64,000 nucleotides of DNA from the NCBI GenBank assembly GCA_030435675.1, contig CM059621.1, positions 15,748,001-15,812,000 of the forward strand, written 5' to 3'. Below the pieces are notes generated by a model. That model was not told where the DNA came from. It searched no databases and saw only the letters and a list, made by a program, of their open reading frames with translations. This document shows, in pieces, positions 46,885 to 56,404 of this stretch. The DNA comes from Steinernema hermaphroditum. Its lineage: Eukaryota; Nematoda; Chromadorea; Rhabditida; Steinernematidae. Both the position numbers and the translations under genes were made by a program. Position 1 is the stretch's first letter. Each line of letters begins with the position of its first letter.

Positions 46885-46930
46885 CATAAATAGGCCGACA
46901 GGCCACTACATTTCGCTCCTAAGACGTCAT
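46885..46930 (+). promoter_or_regulatory. core promoter of gene A: TATA-like and CRE-like sites
   Basis: CATAAATA at 46885-46892 lies 65 nt before the ATG, and GACGTCAT at 46923-46930 lies 27 nt before it. Both sites and their exact distances are preserved in gene B (50603-50610 and 50641-50648) although intervening bases have changed, which suggests that they are used. Confidence 0.55.
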
Positions 46931-46949
46931 TTGCGTATTTGAGCGGAAG

Positions 46950-49064
46950 ATGAAGTGGTTGCTCAGCTGTTTCCTTACCATCCTCCTTCTCTTCGAAGGA
47001 GCGACGTCGTCAGATGCAGGTCCTGTGAGGTTAATACCACTACAATACTGGAGAGGAACCCCAGAGCAGCCAACGGAAGCCGACTCCTGCTCACAGGAGG
47101 TAACGCCGAAGTCGGGACAAGAAACGCTAGGCATCTACTTCAACCTGGTTAGTTCTTTTTCGTGTCTTTCCTTGTACGTAATCGTGGAATTTCAGTTCAA
47201 GGGAGAACGTGGATACGTCACTCTCGGCGACGAGGAGACACTGAAGAAACAAGCTGCGGAATGTCTGCGTCCTGGGAATTTAGGCAACTTCAGCTTCAAG
47301 TTCAACGAGCTGCAATTTACTTTCCCGCTCTCGCAGGATGCGCGATGCGTCATGTGGTTCGTTCTGGCCATGCGTCGATCCGGACTTCGCTACACGCTCG
47401 ACACGAAGACCAAGACGTTCAACATCTCCCTGCATGTATCCACTGTCGGTGGAACGTTTCGACTGCATAACAGTATGAGCATTTTTTAGAAAGGCAAGGG
47501 ATGTGCGGCTCATGCGCTTCCGACGTCTGGAGACAAGTTTCGGTTTTGCATAGTGAAAAAGTGCGACAGCGAAAACGCCATTCCATTCACCAGTGAACAG
47601 CACGTCATCCACGATAGCAGAGCCATCACTCCGAACACGAACTTGGACGACTTCTGCGACCTTGAATGCAGATGTAAGCGTGTAGAGATGATTAGACAGC
47701 GTTTGATTTGTTTGCATTTGCTTTTAGACGAGTCGTACCAGATCAAGGAAGCTGCAAATGGAGCGCAAATTGTGGTTAAACCGAAGAAGGGTTATACAAC
47801 TCTCGTCATAAATCCGCCCGGAACTACCGAGGATGTTCAACGGGCGGGGACAGGGCAAAGTTGGTACCAGGTTGCGACAGTCGTCTGTGTCGTCTTTCTT
47901 CTCGCCGCCATAATTACACCCGTAGCAGTATTACTGTTCATGGACCGAAAGATTCCGCCGATGATGACAAGACTCAGAGAAGTGGTATACCCACAGACGA
48001 AGGAGAAAGTTCCGGAGAACGCCGAAAAGAAGGAGCAGCCCGAGACGAAGGAGAAGGTTTCGGTGAACGCCGAAAAGAAGGAGCAGCCCGAGACGAAGGA
48101 GAAGGTTCCGAAGAACGCCAAAAAGAAGAAGCAGCCCGAGACGAAGGAGAAGGTTCCGGAGAACGCCGAAAAGAAGGAGCAGCCCGAGACGAAGGAGAAG
48201 GTTCCGGAGAACGCCAAAAAGAAGAAGCAGCCCGAGACGAAGGAGAAGGTTCCGGAGAACGCCGAAAAGAAGGAGCGGCAGGTTTGTATGCGTCTTGTTG
48301 GTGTCTTTCTTCTCGTCAATTTTGGCAGAACGGTCACGTCACTGTTTGACGAGATAAGTCAGAAGTGAGCATTAATAATCCGTATATTTTCAGCATGGAG
48401 ACTTCGACTACAAGGTCCTAAAATTGAAAGGTGCCGAAGAAGAGTTGAAATTAAAAGTTACACGAGATAAGAAGATTTTTGCTGGCGTGCAGCAGGAAGG
48501 TGGGTTTCCTTTGCTTTCACATGAACGTTGTCATAATCTTTTCTGCAGAAAGTAATTTCCAAGAGCTCCACACAGGCGATCGAATTCTTACGTTTAACAA
48601 CAATCCCGTACACGGCAAAAGTGGTAAAGACGCCATTTTGAATGCCCTTAAGGTAATCAGTGATCTCCTTTCAACAACTCTACCCAGTGAGCTTTCAGTC
48701 TAAAGATCCTGTGAACATACAGGTGGAGCGTCCGATTACCCAAACGGCGGACCTGTTAATGACGAAAAATATGCACTACCGAAAAATAATAGAGGTTTCC
48801 CCTCAGCCGCTGCGCACCGATGCCTGCGAGATCGGCAAGCGCCAATCTGCCAAGCCAGTTGCGAAAGCTGAAAAGAGCATCTTAAAGAAGCGCGGGAGCC
48901 GCAGTAACCACGAAGTTGATTTTTCCGGGAAGGTGAAGGTCTACAACATGCTAACGGAATTTACGAACGAGGACGTCGACAAGTGGAAGGCCGCACCACC
49001 ACAAACGAAGAAACGCAGCCCCGAGGAGCAGTCGGACTCTGCGGAGGCATTGCTGTCGGAGTAG
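46950..49064 (+). CDS. membrane protein with extracellular Cys domain and cytosolic PDZ (copy A)
   Basis: Exons 46950-47147, 47196-47435, 47490-47673, 47728-48281, 48394-48499, 48549-48652, 48699-49064 agree in phase and give 583 residues. Residues 1-~22 are a signal peptide (MKWLLSCFLTILLLFEGATS). Residues ~23-250 are extracellular with at least eight cysteines (KGCAAH, FCIVKKC, FCDLEC). One transmembrane helix spans ~254-278, followed by six 16-residue repeats of the type QPETKEKVPENAEKKE (297-390), a PDZ-like domain (~393-475, with TGDRIL and NNPVHG), and a C-terminal segment with SILK (522-525) and VDF (535-537). SILK and RVxF-type motifs are PP1 docking sites. Type I membrane topology is inferred. 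No family name is recognised. Compared with copy B the end is truncated by tandem TAG codons. Confidence 0.85.
47986..48275 (+). repeat. in-frame 48-bp minisatellite in gene A
   Basis: Six tandem 48-bp units beginning near 'acgaaggagaaggttccgga' encode the 16-residue Lys/Glu/Pro repeat. Two unit types alternate (ENAEKKE and KNAKKKK or ENAKKKK), and one unit has VSVN instead of VPEN. Copy B lacks the array entirely at this place. Confidence 0.9.
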
Positions 49065-49067
49065 TAG

Positions 49068-49130
49068 GCCCCGGAAGGGAAGAAGGCCCCAGAGAACAAG
49101 GAAACAGTGGCTAAGTAGCCGCTCGTTTGA
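49068..49130 (+). pseudogene. ghost C-terminus of gene A
   Basis: After the two TAG codons (49062-49067) the same frame continues with a Lys/Glu-rich segment that ends KETVAK, stop, PLV, stop. Copy B ends KETVAKQPIV, so this is the former end of gene A, now cut off by stop codons. It could still be reached only by stop-codon read-through. Confidence 0.7.
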
Positions 49131-49170
49131 GTGGTCGTTTGTTCTTCTTTGAGCAAAACCGGCTCACACG

Positions 49171-49176
49171 AATAAA
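49171..49176 (+). terminator. polyadenylation signal of gene A
   Basis: AATAAA within 'ggctcacacgaataaa', a context conserved after gene B (52881-52886). Confidence 0.7.
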
Positions 49177-49200
49177 GAAATATCATAAATATATGTAGTT

Positions 49201-50602
49201 TACACGAAAGACGTTGCGGTGATGGTGCTACCAGTCCGGATGAGGAGCAATGAATGGCGCGCACAACCGACTAAAGCAGTCGCGGCGTGTCAAGGTATTC
49301 AGCATTCGTACGAGCAACTGCAGTCCACTTCTCGGACAAAAGCCGGATGCCACGTTGATAGAAAATCCTAGGTTTAGAGTCGAAAAATGTTTTTCACTTT
49401 TGGACATCTCAATTGAATTCTGGGTGATTTTCTCTAATTTTCTGCCTGCAAAACAGAACCGGAAATTTTTTTTTTTGTGTCACACTTTCGTACGTTTTGG
49501 CATATCTAATATCTCGACATTACACCTAGTTTTTGCACATGTGTGCTGAGTTTCTCTCTTTGGAAGTAGGATACTCTGAGCTGAAAAAACTGCTTTAAAT
49601 GTACTTTCCACAATTCGCTCTGCAGTCCACGTTACAATCTGCCTTCTATTAAAGCATCGGATAGCTTACCTTCGATTAATGACTCTCAGAGAAAAATGCG
49701 TTTTCACGCTGGAAGAGCCATTTTCGATATCATCGTCGGCGCAGAGAAAGAAACGACGTGTGCGGATGCACAAATAGGAAAGCAGGTAACTGTCGAGCTA
49801 TTTTGGAAATAGGATTTCCGTTTGAGATTTCCGCGTTTTGGCCTTCTAAACGGAAATCACCGAAAAAACGCAGAAATTTCAGTTTTGCGGCAGAGGAATC
49901 CGCACATCCCTGGTGCGTTCCATGAATGCTGTCGGTGAACAATGAACTGTCATTCCAATCTATATTGGCTGACCCTACTCACTCACCTCATTTCCATCCT
50001 CACGCGGCGCGTATCTCTTCTTCGTATTAGCTTCCCCCTCTCCGAAACGGGTAAGAAGAGGGCGTTTCATGGACCCCACTTCTCTTTCAAACTCAAACCT
50101 CAGAACGATTTTGGAGCGTTGCACTAAATTATACCAAACACAGCTGAAGTTTCTCGTCCAGAGGAGGTATGTCGATAGGTTCTTGCTACTCTGAAAAGTC
50201 GTCAGAGGTCAACTGTGGACAATCTTTTCGGTCGACGAGGAAAGTCTCTTTCGTACAATTTAGGACAGAGTTTTGAGTCGACTTTTATCCCGCGCGCGTG
50301 GAACTGAAATCAGATTGCTTCTTGTTTATTTCGTTAGTTTTTTACAACAACAAAAATGGGCCGTTTCGAACTCCAACCGCCGTGAGATGTTCTCCCGATC
50401 CAGAACGCAAAAAAATGAATGTCACATAACGATCGCAACGGAAAACCGTTGCCGTTTCTACAAATAAGGGCGAAGCGTTTCGGGACTCGTTTTTTTTGGG
50501 ACGCAAAGTTCTGTCTAGTCGCAAAAGTGCTGACAGACAATCTGCACTTTTGTGACTAGACAGCGGGACACCGTTGTGTGTCATCCGCAGACAGCAAAAA
50601 CG
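49201..50602. other. spacer between the duplicated genes
   Basis: The segment 49449-49740 is the duplicate of 46118-46390, and 50337-50500 that of ~46585-46750 ('gttctcccgatccagaa', 'ccgttgccgtttctacaaat'). The rest (49.75-50.33 kb) is specific to this unit and holds no gene. Confidence 0.65.
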
Positions 50603-50648
50603 CATAAATAGGCTGGTTGGTCAGTGCATTTCGCTCCCAAGACGTCAT
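50603..50648 (+). promoter_or_regulatory. core promoter of gene B: TATA-like and CRE-like sites
   Basis: CATAAATA at 50603-50610 and GACGTCAT at 50641-50648 lie 65 and 27 nt before the ATG, the same distances as in gene A. Confidence 0.55.
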
Positions 50649-50667
50649 TTACGTATTTGAACGGAAG

Positions 50668-52840
50668 ATGAAGTGGTTGCTCAGCTGTTTCCTTACCATC
50701 CTCCTTCTCTTCGAAGGAGCGACGTCGTCAGATGCCGGTCCTGTGAGGTTAATACCACTACAATACTGGAAAGGAACTCCAGTGCAGCCGACGGAAGCCG
50801 ACTCCTGCTCACAAGAGGCATCATCGAAGTCGGGACAAGAAACGCTAGGCATCCACTTCAACCTCGTTAGTTTTTTCGTGTCTTTTCTTCTACGTAATCG
50901 TGGAATTTCAGTTCAAGGGAGAGCGTGGATATGGCACTCTCGGCGACGAAAAGAGCTTGAAGAAGCAGGCTGCTGAGTGTCTGCGTTTTGAGAAGTTGGA
51001 CAACTTCCAGGTCAACGATGCCGAGCTGCAATTTACTTTCCCGCTCTCGCAGGATGCGCGATGCGTCATGTGGTTCGTTCTGGCCATGCGTCGATCCGGA
51101 CTTCGCTACACGCTCGACACGAAGAGCAAGACGTTCAACATCTCCCTGCATGTATCCACTGTCAGTGGAACGTTTCGACTGCGTAACAATATGAGCATTT
51201 TTTTAGAAAGGCAAGGGATGTGCGGCTCATGCGCTTCCGACGTCTGGAGACAAGTTTCGGTTTTGCATAGTGAAAAAGTGCGACAGCGAAAACGCCATTC
51301 CATTCACCAGTGAACAGCACGTCATCCACGATAGCAGAGCCATCACTCCGAACACGAACTTGGACGACTTCTGCGACCTTGAATGCAGATGTAAGCGTGT
51401 AGAGATGATTAGACAGCGTTTGATTTGTTTGCATTTGCCTTTAGACGAGACGTACCAGATCAAGGAAGCTGCAAATGGAGCGCAAATTGTGGTGAAACCG
51501 AAGAAGGGTTACACAACACTCGTCACAAATCCGCCCGGAACTACCGAGGATGTTCAGCCGGCAGGGATAATGCAAATTGGATCACTGATTCCGAACTTCG
51601 TCTGCCTGCTCACTCTTGTCGCCGTACTATTTGCCGGAATATTAGCACTGACCGCTTTCGGAAGGATTTCGTCGAATATGACAAAGCTTATAGGAGCAAC
51701 GTTCCCCGAGCCACCGCTGCCCGAGGAGCGTGAATCTGCAGCCAGCTTGATCGAAGAGCGTGAACTTGCAGCCCGCTTGATCGACTCCATGATCCACCGC
51801 GTGCTCATCCGCTTGAATGACCTCTTGAACAGGCCCAAGGTCTTGATCTCCCTCATCTTTTTCCACGCACTAAATGGCTTCGAGGGACTTATCGAATTAG
51901 TAATCACTACTTCTATCGGCAGTGTGAAAACCGCGTACGCCGTTATTGCGCACAAGATACGGAAGCGTAGAAAATGGTGGTCTAGGGGATTCGACGTCAA
52001 GGTCCTGAAATTTGAAGATCGAAAGTTGATGAAGGAAACGGAAAAAAAACAATTTTGATTTAATAGTTGCGTACAATGAGATTTTTGCTGACATACAGTC
52101 CGAAGGTGGGTTCCTTTTGTTTTCACATACACGTTGTCATAATCTTTTCTGCAGAAAGTATTTTCAGAAAGCTCCCCACAGGCGATCGAATTCTTACAGT
52201 TAACGACACCCCCGTCCACGGTGTTAGTGGTAAAGACAAGATTTTGGACGCCATTGAGGTAATCAGTGATTCTTTTCGACTACTCTACACAGTGAGCTTT
52301 CAGTCTGAAGGCCTTGTGAAAATAGAGGTGGAGCGTCCGATTACCGAAGCGGCAGACCTGCTAGTGACCAAAGACATCTACCCGGACATGAAAAGGGTTT
52401 CCCCTCAGCCGCTGTTCAACGATGCCTGCGAGATCGGCAAGCGTCAATCCGCCAAGCCAGTGGTGAAGGCTGAAAAGAGCATCTTAAAGCAGTGCGAGAG
52501 TCGCAGTAGCTACCAAGTTACATTTGCCAAAGAGCTGAAGGTCGACAACATTGTGACGGACTTTACAGACGAGGAAGTGGTGAAGAACGTAGCGGAAGCA
52601 AAGAAGGCCGCAGAAGAGATAAAGAGGAAGGAGGAGGAGAAAAAGAAGGAGGAGGAGGAGGAGAGGAAGAAGAAGGAGGAGGAGGAGGAGGAGAGGAAGA
52701 AGAAGGAGGAGGAGAAAAAGAAGAAGGAAGCTGAGGAAAATAAGAAGGAAGCGGAAAAGAAGACCCCAGAAGAGGAGAAAAAGGAGACCGATGCCTCAGA
52801 AGAGAAGAAGGAAACAGTGGCTAAGCAGCCTATCGTCTGA
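50668..52840 (+). CDS. membrane protein with extracellular Cys domain and cytosolic PDZ (copy B, frameshifted)
   Basis: Exons 50668-50865, 50912-51151, 51207-51390, 51445-52105, 52155-52258, 52304-52840. Signal peptide and extracellular region (residues 1-248) nearly match copy A, but the membrane helix (~254-279) and the next ~110 residues are unrelated; the latter include a second hydrophobic stretch (VLISLIFFHALNGFEGL). In exon 4 a run of eight A (52042-52049) puts the frame into TGA at 52056-52058, giving 411 residues. The PDZ region lies in the frame reached by losing one A from that run; the full product would be ~640 residues. The C-terminal part has SILK (52478-52489) and VTF (52517-52525) and ends in a ~90-residue Lys/Glu-rich helix. 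Real pseudogene, polymorphism, assembly error at the homopolymer, or slippage are all possible. Confidence 0.75.
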
Positions 52841-52880
52841 GTGATTGTTTGTTCTTCTTTGAGCAAAATCAGCTCACACG

Positions 52881-52886
52881 AATAAA
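52881..52886 (+). terminator. polyadenylation signal of gene B
   Basis: AATAAA 41 nt after the stop, in the same context as in gene A. Confidence 0.7.
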
Positions 52887-52967
52887 TATAGTTCATAGAT
52901 AGTCTCCCTATCGAAAGTCTGACGAGATTACCAGTGGGTATCTGAAGACCTGCTAGTCGGGAATCTG

Positions 52968-53060
52968 AGCAGCACGAGTCGAAGGACACGGTTTCGGTGA
53001 ACGTCGAAAAGGAGGAGAAGCAGGTTCGTTTGAAAACTGTGTTCTACTTACTCATCAATT
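52968..53060 (+). pseudogene. remnant of a third copy (A-type repeat exon end)
   Basis: The stretch 52968-53024 matches the A-type 16-residue repeat at DNA level ('gagcagc.cgag.cgaagga', 'gtttcggtgaacg.cgaaaag') and ends in CAG|gttcgt, just as gene A's exon 4 ends in CAG|gtttgt. The following intron bases also resemble each other ('ctt.ttggtg...ctcatcaat' type). Nothing of the PDZ part follows. It shows that an A-like copy once stood downstream of B. Confidence 0.65.
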
Positions 53061-53390
53061 TAAGTATCGTTCATACTCATATAAAGGAGGTTCATGGCTC
53101 TACATAGCTTTGAATGTTGTTCACACATATGGATTCTACGGATCACTTTTGCACCCGATCCCCGTTCTTTACACCCAGCAATGTCCCCTTCAGTCAGGTC
53201 GAAATGGGGGGCGAAGTCCGAAATGTAACCTCCGCGTCTTTACTGCGGAATTCTCAATGACGTCGTTGGCGTTCTTCGAACCAGTTTTGGACTAAGTGAA
53301 TGAAACGGTGTTTTCGGGGGCGTAGAAGACGATTCATCGCGAAGGGTCACCCGATCGGTCATTGAGTCATAGCGGCAGATGTGACTAATA
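53061..53390. other. intergenic, convergent spacer
   Basis: Space between the plus-strand duplicated genes and the minus-strand esterase. No gene is seen. Confidence 0.6.
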
Positions 53391-53396
53391 TTTATT
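53391..53396 (-). terminator. polyadenylation signal of the esterase gene
   Basis: AATAAA on the minus strand (within TATAAATAAATA), about 130 nt after the stop at 53526-53528. Confidence 0.6.
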
Positions 53397-53525
53397 TATA
53401 CGATATAGACATAAATAGCAGGATAAACAGGTTATGAGAGATCAGAAGTGAATCAGAAGAAGCCGCGCTTTTCTTCGGCGGAGAAAAGCGAAGGATACCC
53501 GTCGGGGATAAGGCCACCATAGCGC

Positions 53526-55701
53526 TCATATGTGAAGTGATATGCCGTCGAATATCCTCGCTAGTCTCTCCACGCGGCCTTGTTCAAAACTTTCGCTCAT
53601 GGCACTCATCTCGCGGATCTTCAGATGTCTTTCGGGATGGTCCGCATCCACTGGCATCCATTCGAAGTCGAATTCCGTATTTTTGGCGCCGTTAGGATTG
53701 CTACAAAGGTCGAAATAGGTTGGAAATTGCCAGAATCTCGGCTTACCCATATTTGGCGAAATTTGTCCACATCCTGGTGACGTTGTCGAGCACCCTCCGG
53801 TCGCGCTTCGTCTTCCGATAGGGCATCATGAACAGATTGACGTCGAAGAGGTACTGGAGCTCCGTACAATGGGTGGCACCTTTGAAGGGCATCAGGAAGT
53901 TGAGCTAAATCAGATGATATTAATGAGGTCTTTGAATGTAATTATTACCGGCCACGAACTATCGCTATTGAAATGCTCGAATGTGTAAAAGAAGACTTTT
54001 GAGCCATTTTGGGACATCCGCTGGCAGTAGCGATACACCGAAAGGTTGTTGATCATGTCGCTCATCAGCTGCAAAAACACGAAGATGCGTGACGGAATGA
54101 ATGCCGCCTACCGTAATAAAAGTTTCGGCGACGAGCTTCTTGTTCTGGCGCGTCACTTCGTTATCGTTATAGAGTCGACGGATTTCGGCACGTGCCTTCT
54201 GTGCGTTCTGTCCGTTGGAGTCGAAGATTGAAGCGGTGACGTCAAGTATCCTGTCGAGCTGCTTAGCGTTTGAACGAACGAACCCGAGGGCGACTGAAGG
54301 TCAGGAGGTCACAAGGTCACCGTCGGCAGGGACTCACCGAAAAGAAGCGCTTCATATTGGCACACGCCAGCCATCACGTTCTTCGGAGGCGCTTCCGCCC
54401 TGAGCTCGACGATCGGTTTCGGCAGAATATCGCCATCGACGACGGGAGTCAGAGGAAGACGAGCGGAGGAGAAAAGCTCCGGGTTGCCTATCATGGAGGT
54501 GCCGAGACGTGAGGCGGGGATTCTTCGAAGATATGCGACCATCGCCGCGTTGTCCTCCTCGGTCCATTCGTCGTTTTCGGTCTTTCCAGCTCTCCGGAAG
54601 CCGCATTTTATGGCGTGCTGTCGACAGTAGTCGACGACCCTTCTTGTATCTGCGACTGACCACATGGTCTCGGCACTACCGCCCATAACTACGGCCTGCG
54701 AAAATAGATCTACAAAAAGAGAACATCTGTAGACTAAAGAGAGAGAACAGCGTTAGACTACCTCTGCTGAGGGGCGAAAGACAGAGAAGGTCCACGCTAG
54801 CTCCACCGGCACTCTGACCACTGATGGTGACACGATTCGGGTCTCCTCCAAAAGCGGCAATGTTCTCTTGAATCCAAACAAGTGCTGCACGCTGGTCCCA
54901 GAGTCCGAAGTTGCCAACGCAGTTCGCGTCACCGGTGCTGAAGTAGCCAAGAAAACCGAGCCGGTACTGGATGGTGATGACGATCACTCCGTTCTTCACC
55001 AGCGTTCGACACAAGTTGCGATAGTTGTACCTTGAGAAACGGTTACTCTCACGCACGTAAAGAAATTTGCCTACTTGACAGCGCTGTCGATCATATATCC
55101 GCCGCCGTGGATGTACACCAGCACAGGCAGTTTTCTTCCATCGGGGATGTCCGTCGGTGCCATCACGTTGAGATAGAGGCAGTCCTCGCTTTTCCCCACT
55201 TTCAACTCCACCTTGTCCCAGATGAAATCCTTCTGGGGGCAACGTTTCTGGTACTTCCGCGCCGGTCGGATATCATTCCAGGGAGTTGGAGGCTGTGGCT
55301 TCTGAAAAGGAGTGTTGAAAATTTGTGTTGTCCGAAGCCCAGCGTGGTGGCAACATACAGTGATTTTCATTGTGAACTTGCTAGGGGGATGAAAAGCCTG
55401 CCTGAAATTTTCGTTGTGGGAACCCTCTCATTTTTCTTTGCAAGGTTTTTTTCGATAGAAATGCAGTGACAAGGCCGTTTTCGATGGCCAAATGTGACAA
55501 AATTGGAGAGTAGGATAAGGAAGGAGCACTTACTTGGAATCTCAGCTCTCCAACAGGTGGTTTCGCGTAGGGAATGCCGAGGAATATGTTGAAACAGCCA
55601 TCGCTTGTGCAAATCTGCTTCCCTTCGAGAGCACCGTACTTGGTGTGGACGCGTGGGTGCGGTAAGACGCTACGAGTTCGATGTGAGTTCACGGCGCCCA
55701 T
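53526..55701 (-). CDS. type-B carboxylesterase (alpha/beta hydrolase)
   Basis: Serine hydrolase of the carboxylesterase/cholinesterase family. Exons on the minus strand: 55701-55534, 55301-55075, 55030-54762, 54709-54338, 54293-54112, 54068-53949, 53904-53747, 53700-53526; phases agree and give 556 residues, the usual length. Motifs: GIPYAKPP near the N-terminus, EDCLYLNV (96-103), oxyanion HGGG (121-124), nucleophile GQSAG with Ser205, acid Glu341 in [10 protein letters not shown], and His458 in KGATHCTEL. All triad positions are present, so it should be active. No signal peptide; it starts MGAVNSHR, which fits an N-myristoylation consensus (Gly2, Ser6). The ATG at 55701 was preferred because cttccag ends 20 nt upstream and could be a spliced-leader acceptor; an in-frame ATG at 55776 would add 25 residues. 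Intron lengths are 43-232 nt. Substrate cannot be inferred. Confidence 0.94.
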
Positions 55702-55721
55702 TGAGGCGATTATTAGGGCTT

Positions 55722-55728
55722 CTGGAAG
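55722..55728 (-). promoter_or_regulatory. candidate trans-splice acceptor of the esterase
   Basis: On the minus strand acttccag is followed after 20 nt by the ATG of the MGAVNS start, a distance typical for nematode spliced-leader sites. Evidence is positional only. Confidence 0.4.
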
Positions 55729-56386
55729 TCGTGATAGATCTGAAGAGAGACGATGAAGGGGGCGACACAAACGCACATGTTTTGTGCCTGGGGCGTTCTT
55801 ACGACCGCTAAAGAGGGGGCGGACGGGGCGGAATGAACTGCGAACCGAAGTTCACCGCGACAAGAGTCTCGGAGACACGAAGTAGACACGAATGATGCAA
55901 TTGACCGATCAGAGGGCCCACACGGGTCGGCCAAGGTGTTCCAGGAGGCGAAAACAGCACTTTTAGAGGGATGCAGGTTCGAGTCAACGAGCGAAGGACG
56001 ACGGGGGGCGCCCGCCGAAGACGACAACCTCCGTGCTGCTCAATGGCGACTTTCAAACAAAGAGGCTTAAAGGCGAATGACGAGGAAGCGCGGAGGGGAT
56101 GACGGAGGAATTAGCGACTTTCAGGGATTAGGACATGTGCAGGTGTCGCGTGATGACTTCTGACGCCTGCAGCGGAGCCTTAGCGTCCTTGTCGCCTTTT
56201 ATACGGTAGCGGAAGTGAATAGGAGGCTAGATATTTTGGGCGAAATGTCGTCTCTGGTTGACGGACTCCCGAACTTTTGCATGAATACACGATCCGGGCG
56301 GCGAGCCGAAAATCAAACAATGGAACGATCGTTTTCGGGCACCAGAGAAGAACTCAATTTGCATAGCACTGGGGCGCCTCGTGACG

Positions 56387-56404
56387 TCACGAGGAACGGG
56401 AAAT
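56387..56404. promoter_or_regulatory. 18-bp palindrome with full CRE (TGACGTCA)
   Basis: CCTCGTGACGTCACGAGG is a perfect palindrome whose centre is the bZIP (CREB/ATF-type) site TGACGTCA, ~690 bp upstream of the esterase ATG. A perfect 18-bp palindrome is unlikely by chance in one promoter. Confidence 0.6.

Larger units (their letters stand above)
46118..49200 (+). repeat. segmental duplication, unit 1
   Basis: This unit, containing gene A, is duplicated at ~49449-52900. The match begins at 'tttgtgtcacactttcgt' (46140 against 49475), continues through non-coding DNA ('cacgttacaat', 'aaagcatcggatagct', 'gactctcagagaaaa'), resumes in the promoter and covers the gene to the polyA signal. ATG-to-ATG distance is 3718 bp but the 5' edges are 3331 bp apart, so unit 2 has ~390 bp extra around 49.75-50.33 kb. 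Confidence 0.85.
49449..52900 (+). repeat. segmental duplication, unit 2
   Basis: Second copy of the unit at 46118-49200, holding gene B. The exons for the extracellular region are nearly identical to copy A, including their 46-55 nt introns. Similarity stops abruptly just before the transmembrane helix and returns, weaker, at the PDZ domain. Confidence 0.85.

Noticed and set aside
47837..48337. 166-codon minus-strand ORF opposite the gene A repeats
   Set aside because: Mirror of the 48-bp repeat on the coding strand; it yields hydrophobic Phe/Ser repeats only.
52510..52989. 159-codon minus-strand Ser/Phe-rich ORF opposite gene B tail
   Set aside because: Antisense of the Lys/Glu-rich coding helix.
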